A stretch of 64,000 bases of DNA from Labilibaculum sp. K2S. Its GTDB lineage: Bacteria > Bacteroidota > Bacteroidia > Bacteroidales > Marinifilaceae. This document shows positions 28,761-38,236 of the stretch, piece after piece. Every line of letters begins with the position of its first letter. The stretch's first letter is position 1. Where the stretch lies: positions 1 to 64,000 of the forward strand of contig NZ_JAUCMW010000011.1 in assembly GCF_030372765.1 (NCBI RefSeq), in the 5' to 3' direction. The position numbers were made by a program, and so were the translations under genes. Below the pieces are notes generated by a model. The model saw only the letters and a program-made list of their open reading frames with translations, was not told the DNA's origin and searched no databases.

Positions 28761-30266
28761 ATGACAAGGGATGAATATTTAATGGATCCAAATAAGTTGG
28801 TTCAATTCCTGCAAAAACCAAGCAACGAGTTCACAAAAGAGGATTTGATAAGATATATAGCAGAGAATGGGATTAAGATGATTAATTTCCGTTACGTTGC
28901 CGAGGATGGAAAATTAAAAACATTGAACTTTATTATTACGGGTAAAAGCCATTTGGATAGTATTCTGTCTTCCGGTGAGCGCGTTGATGGATCAAGTTTG
29001 TTCTCCTATATAGGAGCAGGTTCAAGTGATTTATATGTGATTCCAAGATTTAAAACGGCATTTGTGAATCCATTTTCGGAAGTTCCATGTCTGGATATTC
29101 TTTGTTCGTTTTATACTGCCGAAGGAAAGCCAATGGAAAGTGCTCCTGAGTACATTCTAAAAAAGGCACATGACAGCTTCAAAAAAGCTACAGGCCTTAC
29201 TTTTAAGGCAATGGGCGAGCTGGAATATTACATCAAAAGTGCAAATCATACATTATATGCTGATGTTGATCAGAAAGGATATCACAGTTCCCGGCCTTTT
29301 ACGAAATGGGAAGGTTTGAGACGCGAAGCAATGGTTTTAATTGCTCAGTGTGGAGGGAAAATTAAATACGGACACTCAGAAGTGGGGAATTTCTCAGCGG
29401 GTGATGATGGTTACGAGCAGCATGAAATTGAGTTTTTACCAGTTGAGGCAGAAGATGCAGTTGATCAGTTGGTGATTGCAAAATGGATTGTGAGAATGTT
29501 GGCGGCCCGTGAGAATGTATTGGTGAGCTGGGCTCCAAAAATTACGGTTGGCAAAGCTGGCAGCGGGTTGCATATTCATATGCTGGTAGAAAAAGACGGC
29601 AAAAATATTTGTATCGAAAATGGAAAGTTGAGTGATACGGCTAAGAAAATGATTGCCGGTATTTTGAAGCTTTCAGGAGCTTTAACAGCTTTTGGAAATA
29701 CGATTCCTACTTCTTATTTACGTTTGGTTCCACATCAGGAGGCTCCGACTTACGTTTGTTGGGGGGATCGTAACCGCTCTGTTTTAGTGAGGGTTCCTCT
29801 TGGTTGGGTAGGTGCTGCTGATATGATTAAGAGTGTGAATCCATTCGAGCCGGCTGATGCAAGAGATTTTTCAAGTAAGCAAACTTTTGAGTTTAGAGTG
29901 CCGGATGGTTCTGCAGATATTTATTCATTGGTGGCTGGTTTGATTGTTGCAGGTCAGTATGGATTGGAAATGGAAGATGGCTTGCAGACAGCTGATGAAT
30001 TGTATGCAGATGTAGATATTTTTGCTCCACAGTATAAAGAAAAATTAGATGGTTTGAAGCAATTGCCGACTTGTTGTTGGGAGAGTGCAGATTGTTTGCT
30101 TGAGCAAAGAGAGATTTTTGAGCGAAATGGTATTTTTCCAAAAGGAAGAATTGATGCAGTTGTGAAAAAATTAAAACTATATGAAGATTATGGGTTGAAT
30201 GACCGAATTCTGGGTAATGAAGTTAGGATTATGGAGATTGTAAATGATTACATTCATTGTATGTAA
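28761..30266 (+). CDS. glnA: Glutamine synthetase family protein
   Basis: The 501-aa protein is a type I-like glutamine synthetase: MGELEYYIKS and EVGNFSAGDDGYEQHEIEF (metal ligands), GKAGSGLHIHMLV, SYLRLVPHQEAPTYVCW and GDRNRSVLVRVP (substrate and ATP contacts), and EFRVPDGSADIY near the C-terminus. It would condense glutamate and ammonium with ATP. Because GS-like ligases for other amines share these motifs, the exact substrate is inferred, but the convergent amtB gene supports nitrogen assimilation. No GlnK/PII gene is adjacent. It ends in a strong terminator. Confidence 0.85.
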   Translation: MTRDEYLMDPNKLVQFLQKPSNEFTKEDLIRYIAENGIKMINFRYVAEDGKLKTLNFIITGKSHLDSILSSGERVDGSSLFSYIGAGSSDLYVIPRFKTAFVNPFSEVPCLDILCSFYTAEGKPMESAPEYILKKAHDSFKKATGLTFKAMGELEYYIKSANHTLYADVDQKGYHSSRPFTKWEGLRREAMVLIAQCGGKIKYGHSEVGNFSAGDDGYEQHEIEFLPVEAEDAVDQLVIAKWIVRMLAARENVLVSWAPKITVGKAGSGLHIHMLVEKDGKNICIENGKLSDTAKKMIAGILKLSGALTAFGNTIPTSYLRLVPHQEAPTYVCWGDRNRSVLVRVPLGWVGAADMIKSVNPFEPADARDFSSKQTFEFRVPDGSADIYSLVAGLIVAGQYGLEMEDGLQTADELYADVDIFAPQYKEKLDGLKQLPTCCWESADCLLEQREIFERNGIFPKGRIDAVVKKLKLYEDYGLNDRILGNEVRIMEIVNDYIHCM

Positions 30267-30304
30267 ATTTTGTGAAAATATTTACATACAAGTTTTTTTA
30301 TAGT

Positions 30305-30338
30305 AGTCCCGCAACGAAAGTTGCGGGACTTTTTTTTA
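30305..30338 (+). terminator. Terminator of glnA
   Basis: A perfect 11-bp stem AGTCCCGCAAC/GTTGCGGGACT with a GAAA loop is followed by eight T residues. Confidence 0.9.
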
Positions 30339-30347
30339 TGATTTCCT

Positions 30348-31673
30348 TTATTCTTTGTATGCAAATGAATAGGATTCATCGTGTTGTGATATATCCAAAC
30401 CTTTGGCTTCAGAGTATTCTGAAACTCTAAGTGTAACAAATTTGTTTGTGATCCAATATAGGATGTAAGATCCTCCGAAAGTAAAAACTCCAACAATCAC
30501 CAATGCAATGAGGTGCATTAAAAAAGTTCTGATTTCTCCATGTATTAGTCCAACATCATGAGCAAATACAGCGGTTAAAATCATTCCCGTAATTCCTCCC
30601 ATTCCGTGTGCCGGAAATACATCAAGGGTATCATCCAGAGATGTTTTTCCTTGTAAAGTGATTGCGTAATTACTTACGATAGATGCTATTACTCCAATCG
30701 TGATTGATGCTCCTACAGTTACAAATCCTGCAGCAGGAGTAATGGCTACAAGTCCAACAACCAGACCGATAGCGGCTCCTAATCCTGAGGGTTTGTGTCC
30801 TCTTGCACCATCAAGAAAAATCCAGGTTAGCATGGCTGCTGCCGATGCTGTATTTGTATTTAGTAAGGCTAACACTGCAGTCGATGAGGCTTCCAGGGCT
30901 GATCCGGCATTGAATCCAAACCATCCGAACCAAAGCATTCCTGCACCAAGAAGCACGAATGGAATGTTGGAGCGTTTCTCGTTGTACTTCGATTTTGTTC
31001 GTTTTCCGAGAAACATAGCTCCGGCAAGAGCCGCAAATCCTGCAGACATATGAACAACTGTACCTCCTGCAAAATCTAATACTCCCATGTTGCGAAGAAA
31101 TCCATTTGGATGCCAGGTCCAGTGTGCAAGCGGAGCGTATATAAATATTGTGAAAAGGCTTATGAAAATCATATATGCTCTAAATCTTACCCTTCCTGCA
31201 AAAGATCCTGTGATTAAAGCGGGGGTGATAATTGCAAATTTTAACTGGAAGAGCGCAAAAAGAGCAAATGGAATGGTTGGCGACATTTCAGGATTTGTGT
31301 AGCCTCCTACATTTTTAAACATCAGGAAAGTTAGCGGATTTCCAACCAAGCCAAAACCCTCCGGGCCAATGCTGTCTCCAAAAGCCAGACTAAATCCAAC
31401 AACAACCCATATCATACTTACAATTCCCATTGCAACAAAACTTTGAAGAATTGTTGATATGATGTTTCTGGGATCCACCATACCACCGTAAAAAAATGCA
31501 AGTCCGGGAGTCATAAGAAGAACCAGGGCGGTTGATGTCAGCATCCACGCTACATCACCCGAAACAATATTTGGATCATTAACTCCCAATTCAACACTAG
31601 GGACAAATACTCCGACAATAGCCACTACAATAAGCAGCAATAAGGCATAAAGCCATTTTTTACTGTTTTTCAT
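30348..31673 (-). CDS. amtB: Ammonium transporter
   Basis: The 441-aa membrane protein is an Amt/MEP channel with 11 or more hydrophobic segments: GDVAWMLTSTALVLLMTPGL and FFYGGMVDPRN in the first helices, PLAHWTWHPNG, DFAGGTVVHMSAG (pore histidine) and DVFPAHGMGGITGM (second pore histidine). It conducts ammonium across the inner membrane. The ATG at 31673 was preferred to the GTG one codon upstream. It converges on glnA with only the glnA terminator between them. Confidence 0.95.
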   Translation of the reverse strand: MKNSKKWLYALLLLIVVAIVGVFVPSVELGVNDPNIVSGDVAWMLTSTALVLLMTPGLAFFYGGMVDPRNIISTILQSFVAMGIVSMIWVVVGFSLAFGDSIGPEGFGLVGNPLTFLMFKNVGGYTNPEMSPTIPFALFALFQLKFAIITPALITGSFAGRVRFRAYMIFISLFTIFIYAPLAHWTWHPNGFLRNMGVLDFAGGTVVHMSAGFAALAGAMFLGKRTKSKYNEKRSNIPFVLLGAGMLWFGWFGFNAGSALEASSTAVLALLNTNTASAAAMLTWIFLDGARGHKPSGLGAAIGLVVGLVAITPAAGFVTVGASITIGVIASIVSNYAITLQGKTSLDDTLDVFPAHGMGGITGMILTAVFAHDVGLIHGEIRTFLMHLIALVIVGVFTFGGSYILYWITNKFVTLRVSEYSEAKGLDISQHDESYSFAYKE

Positions 31674-31754
31674 CACAAAAATGATTTATAAAATGTACAA
31701 AATCCGGTTGGTGTGATTATGGATTGTAGTCCGTCAAATATTACGCTTGAGTGG

Positions 31755-31762
31755 CAAAAATA
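31755..31762 (-). promoter_or_regulatory. Putative -7 box of amtB
   Basis: CAAAAATA reads TATTTTTG on the minus strand (TAnnTTTG), about 80 nt before the amtB ATG. Confidence 0.4.
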
Positions 31763-31795
31763 GTGCAAAATTTAGAAACAACCTAATTGAGTGTG

Positions 31796-31837
31796 GGGGT
31801 GTGGATTTAAAATTGTAAAATTTTTACATTACACCCC
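31796..31837. promoter_or_regulatory. GGGGTGT...ACACCCC inverted repeat upstream of amtB (element c)
   Basis: GGGGTGT (31796-31802) pairs with ACACCCC (31831-31837). Inside, TGTAAAA (31814-31820) faces TTTTACA (31822-31828). It lies about 35 bp upstream of the putative amtB promoter and resembles elements a and b near glnA, so a shared regulator or RNA fold is possible. Confidence 0.5.
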
Positions 31838-31933
31838 ATTGTTTTGTGGTTGTGGATTCTTTCTCGTTTGGTTTTGTGTATTGAGGTGAATTTGGCTTCG
31901 TGGCGGAATTAAGATGAGACATTCTGTAAAAAG

Positions 31934-31959
31934 AAAGGCTCCAAAATATTGGAGCCTTT
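31934..31959 (-). terminator. Terminator of the DUF4783 gene
   Basis: An 11-bp stem AAAGGCTCCAA/TTGGAGCCTTT (31934-31944 and 31949-31959) continues on the minus strand into CTTTTTACAG. Confidence 0.8.
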
Positions 31960-31961
31960 AA

Positions 31962-32363
31962 TTAGTTTTTTTCGATTCGTAGTTGATGTACAACAAATTT
32001 TCCAGTGTCATTTTTTAGCAGGAAATTGACTCGGAAGTCTCCTTGGGCAGTTGTTAAGCTGCCAATTACATATCGGGCTTCTGGTTTTCCACCTACATGT
32101 TTCTTATTGAATCCTGTTGGAGGAAATTCCTTAAAGAATTTGGCCATGATTTGTTTCGCTTGTGATTTGCTGTAAATAGCTTCCTTATCTTGTATCGTTA
32201 ATTGAATTCGCTCTCCAAAGAAATTTGACAAGCCTATACTATTACCTTGCTTAAAAGCATTGATTAATTCCCGAGGTAAATCATCCTGATTTTGTGAAAT
32301 TGCTGATGAGCAGCAAACTAAAAGGAAGAATATTCCTGCAAATATGTATTTTATAGATCTCAT
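31962..32363 (-). CDS. DUF4783 domain secreted protein
   Basis: The 133-aa protein, counted from the ATG at 32363, has a signal peptide (MRSIKYIFAGIFFLLVCCSS) and a compact NTF2-like alpha/beta body (LINAFKQGNSIGLSNFFGER, FFKEFPPTGF, YVIGSLTTAQGDFRVNFLL). This is the Bacteroidota DUF4783 family, of unknown function. The reading frame is open for 20 more codons upstream, but only the inner ATG gives a proper signal peptide. Confidence 0.8.
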   Translation of the reverse strand: MRSIKYIFAGIFFLLVCCSSAISQNQDDLPRELINAFKQGNSIGLSNFFGERIQLTIQDKEAIYSKSQAKQIMAKFFKEFPPTGFNKKHVGGKPEARYVIGSLTTAQGDFRVNFLLKNDTGKFVVHQLRIEKN

Positions 32364-32571
32364 ATGAATAATTTTCAACTTAATATCATATACCTTTACA
32401 CAAATACTGTGCGAAAAATACACTGCAAGTTAAAAAAAATCTGAATTTCTTTTTCTAAATAAGAAAAGAATTGATTGTTATGATGTGTAGGATCAGGCGT
32501 ATTGATGCTTTCGTTGTGCAAGTATTAATTAAAGTTTGAGTATCATTTTCAATGAAAGGAAACTGAGATTT

Positions 32572-32579
32572 TATTTTTG
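32572..32579 (+). promoter_or_regulatory. Putative -7 box of rlmH
   Basis: TATTTTTG matches TAnnTTTG, about 57 nt before the rlmH ATG. Confidence 0.4.
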
Positions 32580-32636
32580 CACAAATTTTTGCCAAAACAA
32601 CAAATAAGGAGAGTCATAATTGAAAATTATAAATAA

Positions 32637-33110
32637 ATGAAAATTGTTCTTTTAGTTATTGGAAAGACAGATAAAGATTTTGTGAAAACCGGGATGGAAG
32701 AATATCAAAAGAGATTGGTGCACTATCTTCCTTTCGAGATGAAAATTATTCCGGATATAAAAAATACGAAGAATCTTTCTGAAAATCAGCAGAAACAAAA
32801 AGAGGGGGAATTAATTTTAGAAAAGATTAAAGCCGGAGATACATTAATATTGCTTGATGAGGGAGGAAAAGAGTTTTCTTCTGTAGCTTTTTCTAATTTT
32901 ATAGAACAAAAAATGATTGGTGGAATTAAAAATCTGGTTTTTGTAATTGGTGGTCCTTATGGCTTTTCTGAAGATGTGTATCGGAATGCACAAGGAAAGG
33001 TTTCGTTATCGAAAATGACTTTTTCCCACCAAATGATTCGGATGATTTTTACCGAGCAATTGTATCGGGCAATGACAATTATTAAAGGAGAGCCTTATCA
33101 TCACGTTTGA
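32637..33110 (+). CDS. rlmH: 23S rRNA (pseudouridine-1915 N3)-methyltransferase
   Basis: The 157-aa SPOUT-family protein matches RlmH in length and motifs: MKIVLLVIGKT at the start, LILLDEGGKEFSS, VFVIGGPYGFSEDV (SAM-binding knot) and MTFSHQMIRMIFTEQLYRA with the C-terminal EPYHHV. It methylates pseudouridine 1915 in helix 69 of 23S rRNA on assembled 70S ribosomes. It is separated from the downstream kinase gene by 82 bp. Confidence 0.95.
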   Translation: MKIVLLVIGKTDKDFVKTGMEEYQKRLVHYLPFEMKIIPDIKNTKNLSENQQKQKEGELILEKIKAGDTLILLDEGGKEFSSVAFSNFIEQKMIGGIKNLVFVIGGPYGFSEDVYRNAQGKVSLSKMTFSHQMIRMIFTEQLYRAMTIIKGEPYHHV

Positions 33111-33192
33111 TGCTTTGAACTAATTATGCTAATTTGTGAGGGGTTTAGCATGAATTTTGTATCAGCAATAAAATATTTCAAAACTATCCGAA

Positions 33193-36100
33193 TTGAAAAA
33201 TAGACTTCTCAAATATATTCCTGCGGTTCTTTCGTTGGTATTTCTTCTGTTGGCAGTTTCTACAGAGTATTATTTTAGGCAAAATGACCGACTTGTAAAT
33301 GTGGCCAATCATGCCCGGCAGGTTCTGGAGAGAAAAGAGCAGTTACTGAATAAAGATCTTAGCGAACTTCAAACTGCAATTGAAAAAAAGGATGGCGTTC
33401 TTAAAAAATACAATAGCTTTTCTGAGTTTGAGAAGGACTTAAAAAAAGATGGGTTCGTCTTAATTGCATATAAACAAGACAGTTTATTGTTTTGGAGCGA
33501 TAATTCATTTCTGATACCCGGGAAAAGCTTTCTTGAAAAAGAGAATTCATTGGTTGTCCGGCTGGATGATGGGTTCTATTTTATGCAAAAACAGAAAGTG
33601 GATTCAATTGATCTGTATGGATTCTTACTTTTAAAAAAGATTTATCCCTATCAGAATAAATTTCTGAAAAATCATTTTGGGCCGGATTTTCTCATCCCCG
33701 ATTCTTTCGATATTTCCTTACATCCGAATGAGGGAGCTTCAGTTAGTAATACCGATGGCAAATTCTTGTTTTCTTTATCGGATGATAGTGCCGGAATGGG
33801 CACTAGAAGGGGACAAAAAGGAGTAGGATTACTATATTTGTGGGCAATTTTGTCTGGCTTAGTATTCCTCAGTATTTTACTGCGGCAATTAAAAGATTTG
33901 AAATTAGGTCTCTCAGCTTTTCTTGTTTGGGGAGCAGGTTTGGTGCTTTTACGATATTTCATGCTGCTTTGGGGATTTCCCGCTGTTTTTTCAAAATTTG
34001 AGATCTTTTCACCTGTTTTATTTGCGAGTTCATTTTTCTTTCCATCCTTAGGGGATTTTGTAATCAACTCGTTCTTCTTATTTATTTTCGTTTATACCTA
34101 TTCCAGGTTTTTGGTAAGAAATCAATTCTTCAAGCCTAAAAGTTCATATCAGGTTGCCGGATGGATTTCTGTGCATCTAATTCTGTTTTATCTACTGTAT
34201 TTTACAATTGAGGATCTGTTCGAAAGCTTAATTTTTGACTCTAGTTTTAGTTTGCAGATGTTTGTATTTCAGGATAATGGGATTTGTATTTTCATAGGTT
34301 TTGCCATATTGATTTTTTTATTTTATGCTCTGGGGCAAATTGCAAATCTACTGGGTGAAATTGCCCGGAATCATTGGAATTTAAAAACTTATTTATTCGC
34401 AGTTATCCCTGCATCCATTGTTTTTAGTTTGGCATTTTATTTTTTCAATCCTGTAAAACCCGATGCTGTAACTCTGGGCTTTCCAATTTTAATGGTTTTG
34501 GTCTTGGGTTTAATAAATTATCAGAAAGAAAAGGGAGGCCGATATTCTTTATATGTGGCTTTACTCTTAGGTGTTTCAATATTTGTTACCAACAGGATCA
34601 ATTCTTTCTCCAGTCAAAAGGAAAAACAGGATAGACAAGTGGTGGCAATGAATCTTTCTACAGAATATGATCCAACCTCTGAATTTTTTTTGTTGGAAAT
34701 TCAAGAGAAGCTCGATCAGGATTCAATATTGAAAGACTTGTGCAAACGGCCTTTTAGAAATGAACCTGAAATAGCAGACTATATTCAAAATAAATACTTT
34801 ACAGGATTTTGGGAGCAATATCATCTTCAGGTCACTATTTGCAGTAGTATGGATGATTTAAATATTGAGCCCGATAATCAGATTAGAAATTGTTTTGAGT
34901 TTTTTGAAGAAATGATTGTGACTACAGGTGAACCCATTCCGAATAGTAATTTTTATTACTTGAATGAGTTTGATGGAATGGTTTCGTATTTAGGTGTTGT
35001 TTCCAATCCATCATTTGCTTCGGATGAGGTTAAAATTTATTTGCGCCTCGATTCTAAATTTGGTAATGAGGGTTTGGGGTATCCGGATTTATTGTTGGAT
35101 GAAAAAGTTGATTTGCGTCCGGTAAGCCATGAATATTCTTATGGGAAGTATCAAAATGGGAAGCTGATTGCTTCTTCCGGTAAATTCAATTATTTCATGA
35201 GTAATGCCGGGTTTGGTGAAAGTTCTGCTGATTTTTTCTGGAAACAGATTGATGGGTATGACCATTTGATATATAAGTTTGGTAATAATGCTGTTGTAGT
35301 TAGCTGCCCTTCTGTATCATGGTATAACAGAGGGATAACCATTCCGTATGTTTTTCTTCTTTTTTATATTTTTGGGTTTTGTATTTGGATGCTTGAGAAA
35401 GGTTCTTCTAGATTCAAAATAAATCTAAGTTTCAAATACCGGATTCAATATTCAATTATTGGCTTACTCATGCTATTTTTCCTTTTGTTGGGGGGAGGTA
35501 CTGTATATTACAACATTAATCAGGCCAATGAAGCAAATAACAGAAGTCTGCAAGAAAAGTTATTGTTGGTTAAACGTGAGGTAATTCGGGATTTGTCGGG
35601 TGATCGCTCACAAAAATCAGAGGTGATAACAGATCAATTAAGACAATTGTCGAATTTGATTTTTGCAGATATTCATTTGTATAATTTATCCGGGGAGTTG
35701 ATTGCAACTTCCAGACCAGAGATATTTGAGAAAAAACTACAGGGCGAGAGGATGAATTTTGCTGCTTACGATCAACTTTTCTTTAACGGGCGAACTCATT
35801 TTATTCATAAAGAACAGATCGGGGAAATGTCTTACTTGTCGGCCTACGAGTCCTTGGTTAATGAGAATAATGAAACCATCGCATTTGTAAATCTCCCTTA
35901 CTTCCTGAAAAGTAAAGAACTGGAAAAAGAAATGTTTAATTTAATTCTTGCCGGGGTAAATCTTCATGTATTGATGATTTTGCTGGCTATTTTCCTTTCT
36001 GTAATTATCTCAAATAAAATAACTTATCCGCTTCGTTTAATCCAAAACAGACTGAGGGCAACACGTTTTGGTACGTATGGTGAGCAAATTGAATATACTA

Positions 36101-36864
36101 AAAATGATGAAATAGGTAGTTTGGTGAAGGAATATAATCAAATGCTTATTGAGCTTGAAGAGAGTGCTTCCCGCTTGGCAAAATCGGAACGGGAATCTGC
36201 GTGGCGCGAAATGGCAAAGCAAATTGCTCATGAAATTAAGAACCCATTAACCCCTATGAAATTAAGTATTCAGTTTTTGCAGAAACGCTTCGAGGACAAA
36301 ACACCAAATTGGGAAGAGCATTTTAATCGCGTGAGTAAAACACTAATAGAGCAAATCAATGCTCTGTCATCTATCGCTACAGCATTTTCGAATTTTGCAA
36401 AGATGCCGGCAGCTAAAAATGAGAATTTAAATTTGGTTGAAATCCTCGAACATACAGTTGATTTGTTTAAAAATGATGATTTTGATTTGAATCTTGATTT
36501 GAATTCCATTGAGAATGCAAGTGTTTTTGTTGATAAAGAACAGTTTGTTCGCGTTTTTGTGAATTTAATTAACAACGCAATTCAATCTATCCCGGAAGGG
36601 AGCTTAGCTCAGGTTGTAATAGAGTTAGAGGATATAGATTCCGATTATCAGGTAAGTGTAATTGATAATGGGTCCGGAATTAACCCAGAGATCAAAGAAA
36701 AGTTGTTTTCACCTAACTTCACAACAAAATCGAGTGGTATGGGATTGGGTTTATCCATTGTGAAAAATATTGTTGAAAATGCCAACGGAAACATTTGGGT
36801 TGAATCGGAAAGGCATATTGGATCTTGTTTTATTGTACGGATTCCTAAAAGAAAAGAGATATAA
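33193..36864 (+). CDS. Large NtrY-like membrane sensor histidine kinase
   Basis: The 1223-aa kinase has one N-terminal helix (about 7-27), a periplasmic segment, a multi-helix block (about 205-465), a periplasmic region (about 470-705), further helices near 710-730 and 750-772, a second sensor segment, and a helix at 918-944. A HAMP domain (about 945-1000), HisKA with H1013 (QIAHEIKNPLTPMKLS), N-box NLINNAIQS and G-boxes DNGSGI and GMGLGLSIVKN complete it. The PLTPMKLS H-box is typical of NtrY-type kinases. The start is TTG at 33193; an in-frame stop at 33169 excludes longer forms beginning with ATG. The ligand is unknown, and no response regulator is adjacent on this strand. Confidence 0.85.
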   Translation: MKNRLLKYIPAVLSLVFLLLAVSTEYYFRQNDRLVNVANHARQVLERKEQLLNKDLSELQTAIEKKDGVLKKYNSFSEFEKDLKKDGFVLIAYKQDSLLFWSDNSFLIPGKSFLEKENSLVVRLDDGFYFMQKQKVDSIDLYGFLLLKKIYPYQNKFLKNHFGPDFLIPDSFDISLHPNEGASVSNTDGKFLFSLSDDSAGMGTRRGQKGVGLLYLWAILSGLVFLSILLRQLKDLKLGLSAFLVWGAGLVLLRYFMLLWGFPAVFSKFEIFSPVLFASSFFFPSLGDFVINSFFLFIFVYTYSRFLVRNQFFKPKSSYQVAGWISVHLILFYLLYFTIEDLFESLIFDSSFSLQMFVFQDNGICIFIGFAILIFLFYALGQIANLLGEIARNHWNLKTYLFAVIPASIVFSLAFYFFNPVKPDAVTLGFPILMVLVLGLINYQKEKGGRYSLYVALLLGVSIFVTNRINSFSSQKEKQDRQVVAMNLSTEYDPTSEFFLLEIQEKLDQDSILKDLCKRPFRNEPEIADYIQNKYFTGFWEQYHLQVTICSSMDDLNIEPDNQIRNCFEFFEEMIVTTGEPIPNSNFYYLNEFDGMVSYLGVVSNPSFASDEVKIYLRLDSKFGNEGLGYPDLLLDEKVDLRPVSHEYSYGKYQNGKLIASSGKFNYFMSNAGFGESSADFFWKQIDGYDHLIYKFGNNAVVVSCPSVSWYNRGITIPYVFLLFYIFGFCIWMLEKGSSRFKINLSFKYRIQYSIIGLLMLFFLLLGGGTVYYNINQANEANNRSLQEKLLLVKREVIRDLSGDRSQKSEVITDQLRQLSNLIFADIHLYNLSGELIATSRPEIFEKKLQGERMNFAAYDQLFFNGRTHFIHKEQIGEMSYLSAYESLVNENNETIAFVNLPYFLKSKELEKEMFNLILAGVNLHVLMILLAIFLSVIISNKITYPLRLIQNRLRATRFGTYGEQIEYTKNDEIGSLVKEYNQMLIELEESASRLAKSERESAWREMAKQIAHEIKNPLTPMKLSIQFLQKRFEDKTPNWEEHFNRVSKTLIEQINALSSIATAFSNFAKMPAAKNENLNLVEILEHTVDLFKNDDFDLNLDLNSIENASVFVDKEQFVRVFVNLINNAIQSIPEGSLAQVVIELEDIDSDYQVSVIDNGSGINPEIKEKLFSPNFTTKSSGMGLGLSIVKNIVENANGNIWVESERHIGSCFIVRIPKRKEI

Positions 36865-36865
36865 G

Positions 36866-37642
36866 ATGATTGTAAAAATACTGGTAGATAATACTGCGAA
36901 AGAAGGTTTTGAGGCTGTTCATGGTTTCTCGGCTGTAGTTGAGGCGGATGAAAAAATTTTATTTGATGTTGGACCAAATTCTCTTTTTATCGAGAATGCG
37001 GGAAAAATGGGTGTTGATCTGGATGAAATCAATACTCTGGTTTTGAGTCATGGTCATTGGGATCATGGTGATGGTTTGCAGTTTGTGTCAGGGAAACGTT
37101 TGATTACACATCCCGATTCATTTTCTCTTCGATTCCGAAAGGAAAGCAAGACTACTGTTGGCCTAAAAATGACGAGAAATGAGATTGCAGCACAATTCGA
37201 ATTAAAGGAATCTAAATTGCCGGTTTGGATCAGTGAAAAAATGGTGTATTTGGGTGAAATTCCACGATTAAATGATTTTGAATCCCAATCAACAACTTTC
37301 CTCCTGGAGGACGGATCACCGGATTTTGTTGCTGATGATTCTGCGCTTGGCATTAAGAGTGAAAAAGGATTGATTGTAATCAGCGGGTGTGCTCATGCCG
37401 GAATATGCAATACGGTGGCTTACGCAAAAGAGGTTTGTGGGGAGGATAAGGTTTATGCGGTGTTGGGAGGTTTTCATTTAAAGATTTTGGATGAAGTTTT
37501 TCAGAAAACCGTAACTTTTTTTCGGGAAGAGAAATTGGAAATATTAGGAGCAACACATTGCACAAGCTTTCTTGTTCAGAATGAGTTTAAAAAATATTTT
37601 AAAACGATAAATTTAGAAGCCGGAGTTGAGGTAGAATTGTAA
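36866..37642 (+). CDS. MBL-fold metallo-hydrolase (COG1237-like)
   Basis: The 258-aa protein starts at the ATG 1 bp after the kinase stop, although the frame is open further upstream inside the kinase. It is a metallo-beta-lactamase-fold enzyme with LSHGHWDHGDGL (HxHxDH metal ligands), ISGCAHAGICN and LGGFHL. This pattern resembles the family that includes archaeal dihydropterin/ribofuranosylaminobenzene phosphate synthase-like proteins; the substrate is unknown. It is probably co-transcribed with the kinase and abuts the convergent regulator gene with no gap. Confidence 0.82.
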   Translation: MIVKILVDNTAKEGFEAVHGFSAVVEADEKILFDVGPNSLFIENAGKMGVDLDEINTLVLSHGHWDHGDGLQFVSGKRLITHPDSFSLRFRKESKTTVGLKMTRNEIAAQFELKESKLPVWISEKMVYLGEIPRLNDFESQSTTFLLEDGSPDFVADDSALGIKSEKGLIVISGCAHAGICNTVAYAKEVCGEDKVYAVLGGFHLKILDEVFQKTVTFFREEKLEILGATHCTSFLVQNEFKKYFKTINLEAGVEVEL

Positions 37643-38227
37643 CTATTTTACCTCGTCCATAGAAATAAGATTGTGCAAAATGGCATATACCGTTAATCCG
37701 GATACTGATTTAATACCCAATTTTTGTGTGATATTTTTACGGTGAGTAACCACGGTATGAATACTGATGAATAATTGATCGGCAATTTCTTTGTTGGTTA
37801 AGCCAAGAGCAATATGTTTCAATATGTTTTTTTCCCGGGAACTAATTGTCTCTGAATTTTTATCAGGAAATGAACCTTTGTTTAGAATTTCCTGCATCAT
37901 ATCAAGAATGGTATTTTGCCCATCCATATAATTGATATAACCATCGGCCTTTAAGTTATTTTTAAGGTTTTTCTTGTCCGATAATAAGATCAACGAGAGT
38001 TTACTCCCATTTAAAAATTCCTTCTTGGCATCCAGGCATCCACTGGGCAGCATGTCTGGATTGATAATAAGAATATCCGGTTTTCTTTTGTGTACAATTT
38101 CGCATACATCCTCCTTATTGTCGATAAGCTGAATCACCTCGGAGTTCTCCAGATTTTGAAGAATTGATCGGAGTCCTTTTCGAATCATGCACGAATTATC
38201 AGCAATAAGAATCGTAGATCTTGCCAT
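37643..38227 (-). CDS. LuxR/NarL-type regulator with degenerate receiver
   Basis: The 194-aa protein has a receiver-like N-terminus (about 1-115) and a LuxR HTH (about 128-172, SSREKNILKHIALGLTNKEI). The receiver lacks the phospho-acceptor: N56 stands where Asp is expected in DILIINPDMLP, the acidic pair is D10-N11 (LIADNS), and no late-conserved Lys is seen near GYINYMDG. It is therefore likely phosphorylation-independent. It sits 9 bp after the hemerythrin-like gene and probably shares its transcript, suggesting a common signal such as oxygen or nitric oxide (inference). Confidence 0.85.
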   Translation of the reverse strand: MARSTILIADNSCMIRKGLRSILQNLENSEVIQLIDNKEDVCEIVHKRKPDILIINPDMLPSGCLDAKKEFLNGSKLSLILLSDKKNLKNNLKADGYINYMDGQNTILDMMQEILNKGSFPDKNSETISSREKNILKHIALGLTNKEIADQLFISIHTVVTHRKNITQKLGIKSVSGLTVYAILHNLISMDEVK

Positions 38228-38236
38228 AGTTTGAAT

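Noticed and set aside
31753..31768. TGGCA-N7-TGCA with GG/GC spacing like a sigma-54 promoter near amtB
   Set aside because: It points away from amtB, and no plus-strand gene follows. The same bases are better explained as a TATTTTTG box on the minus strand.
36770..36865. Extension of the MBL-fold hydrolase into the kinase gene
   Set aside because: The ATG at 36866 gives the normal start of the fold, and the extension is just the kinase C-terminus read in another frame.
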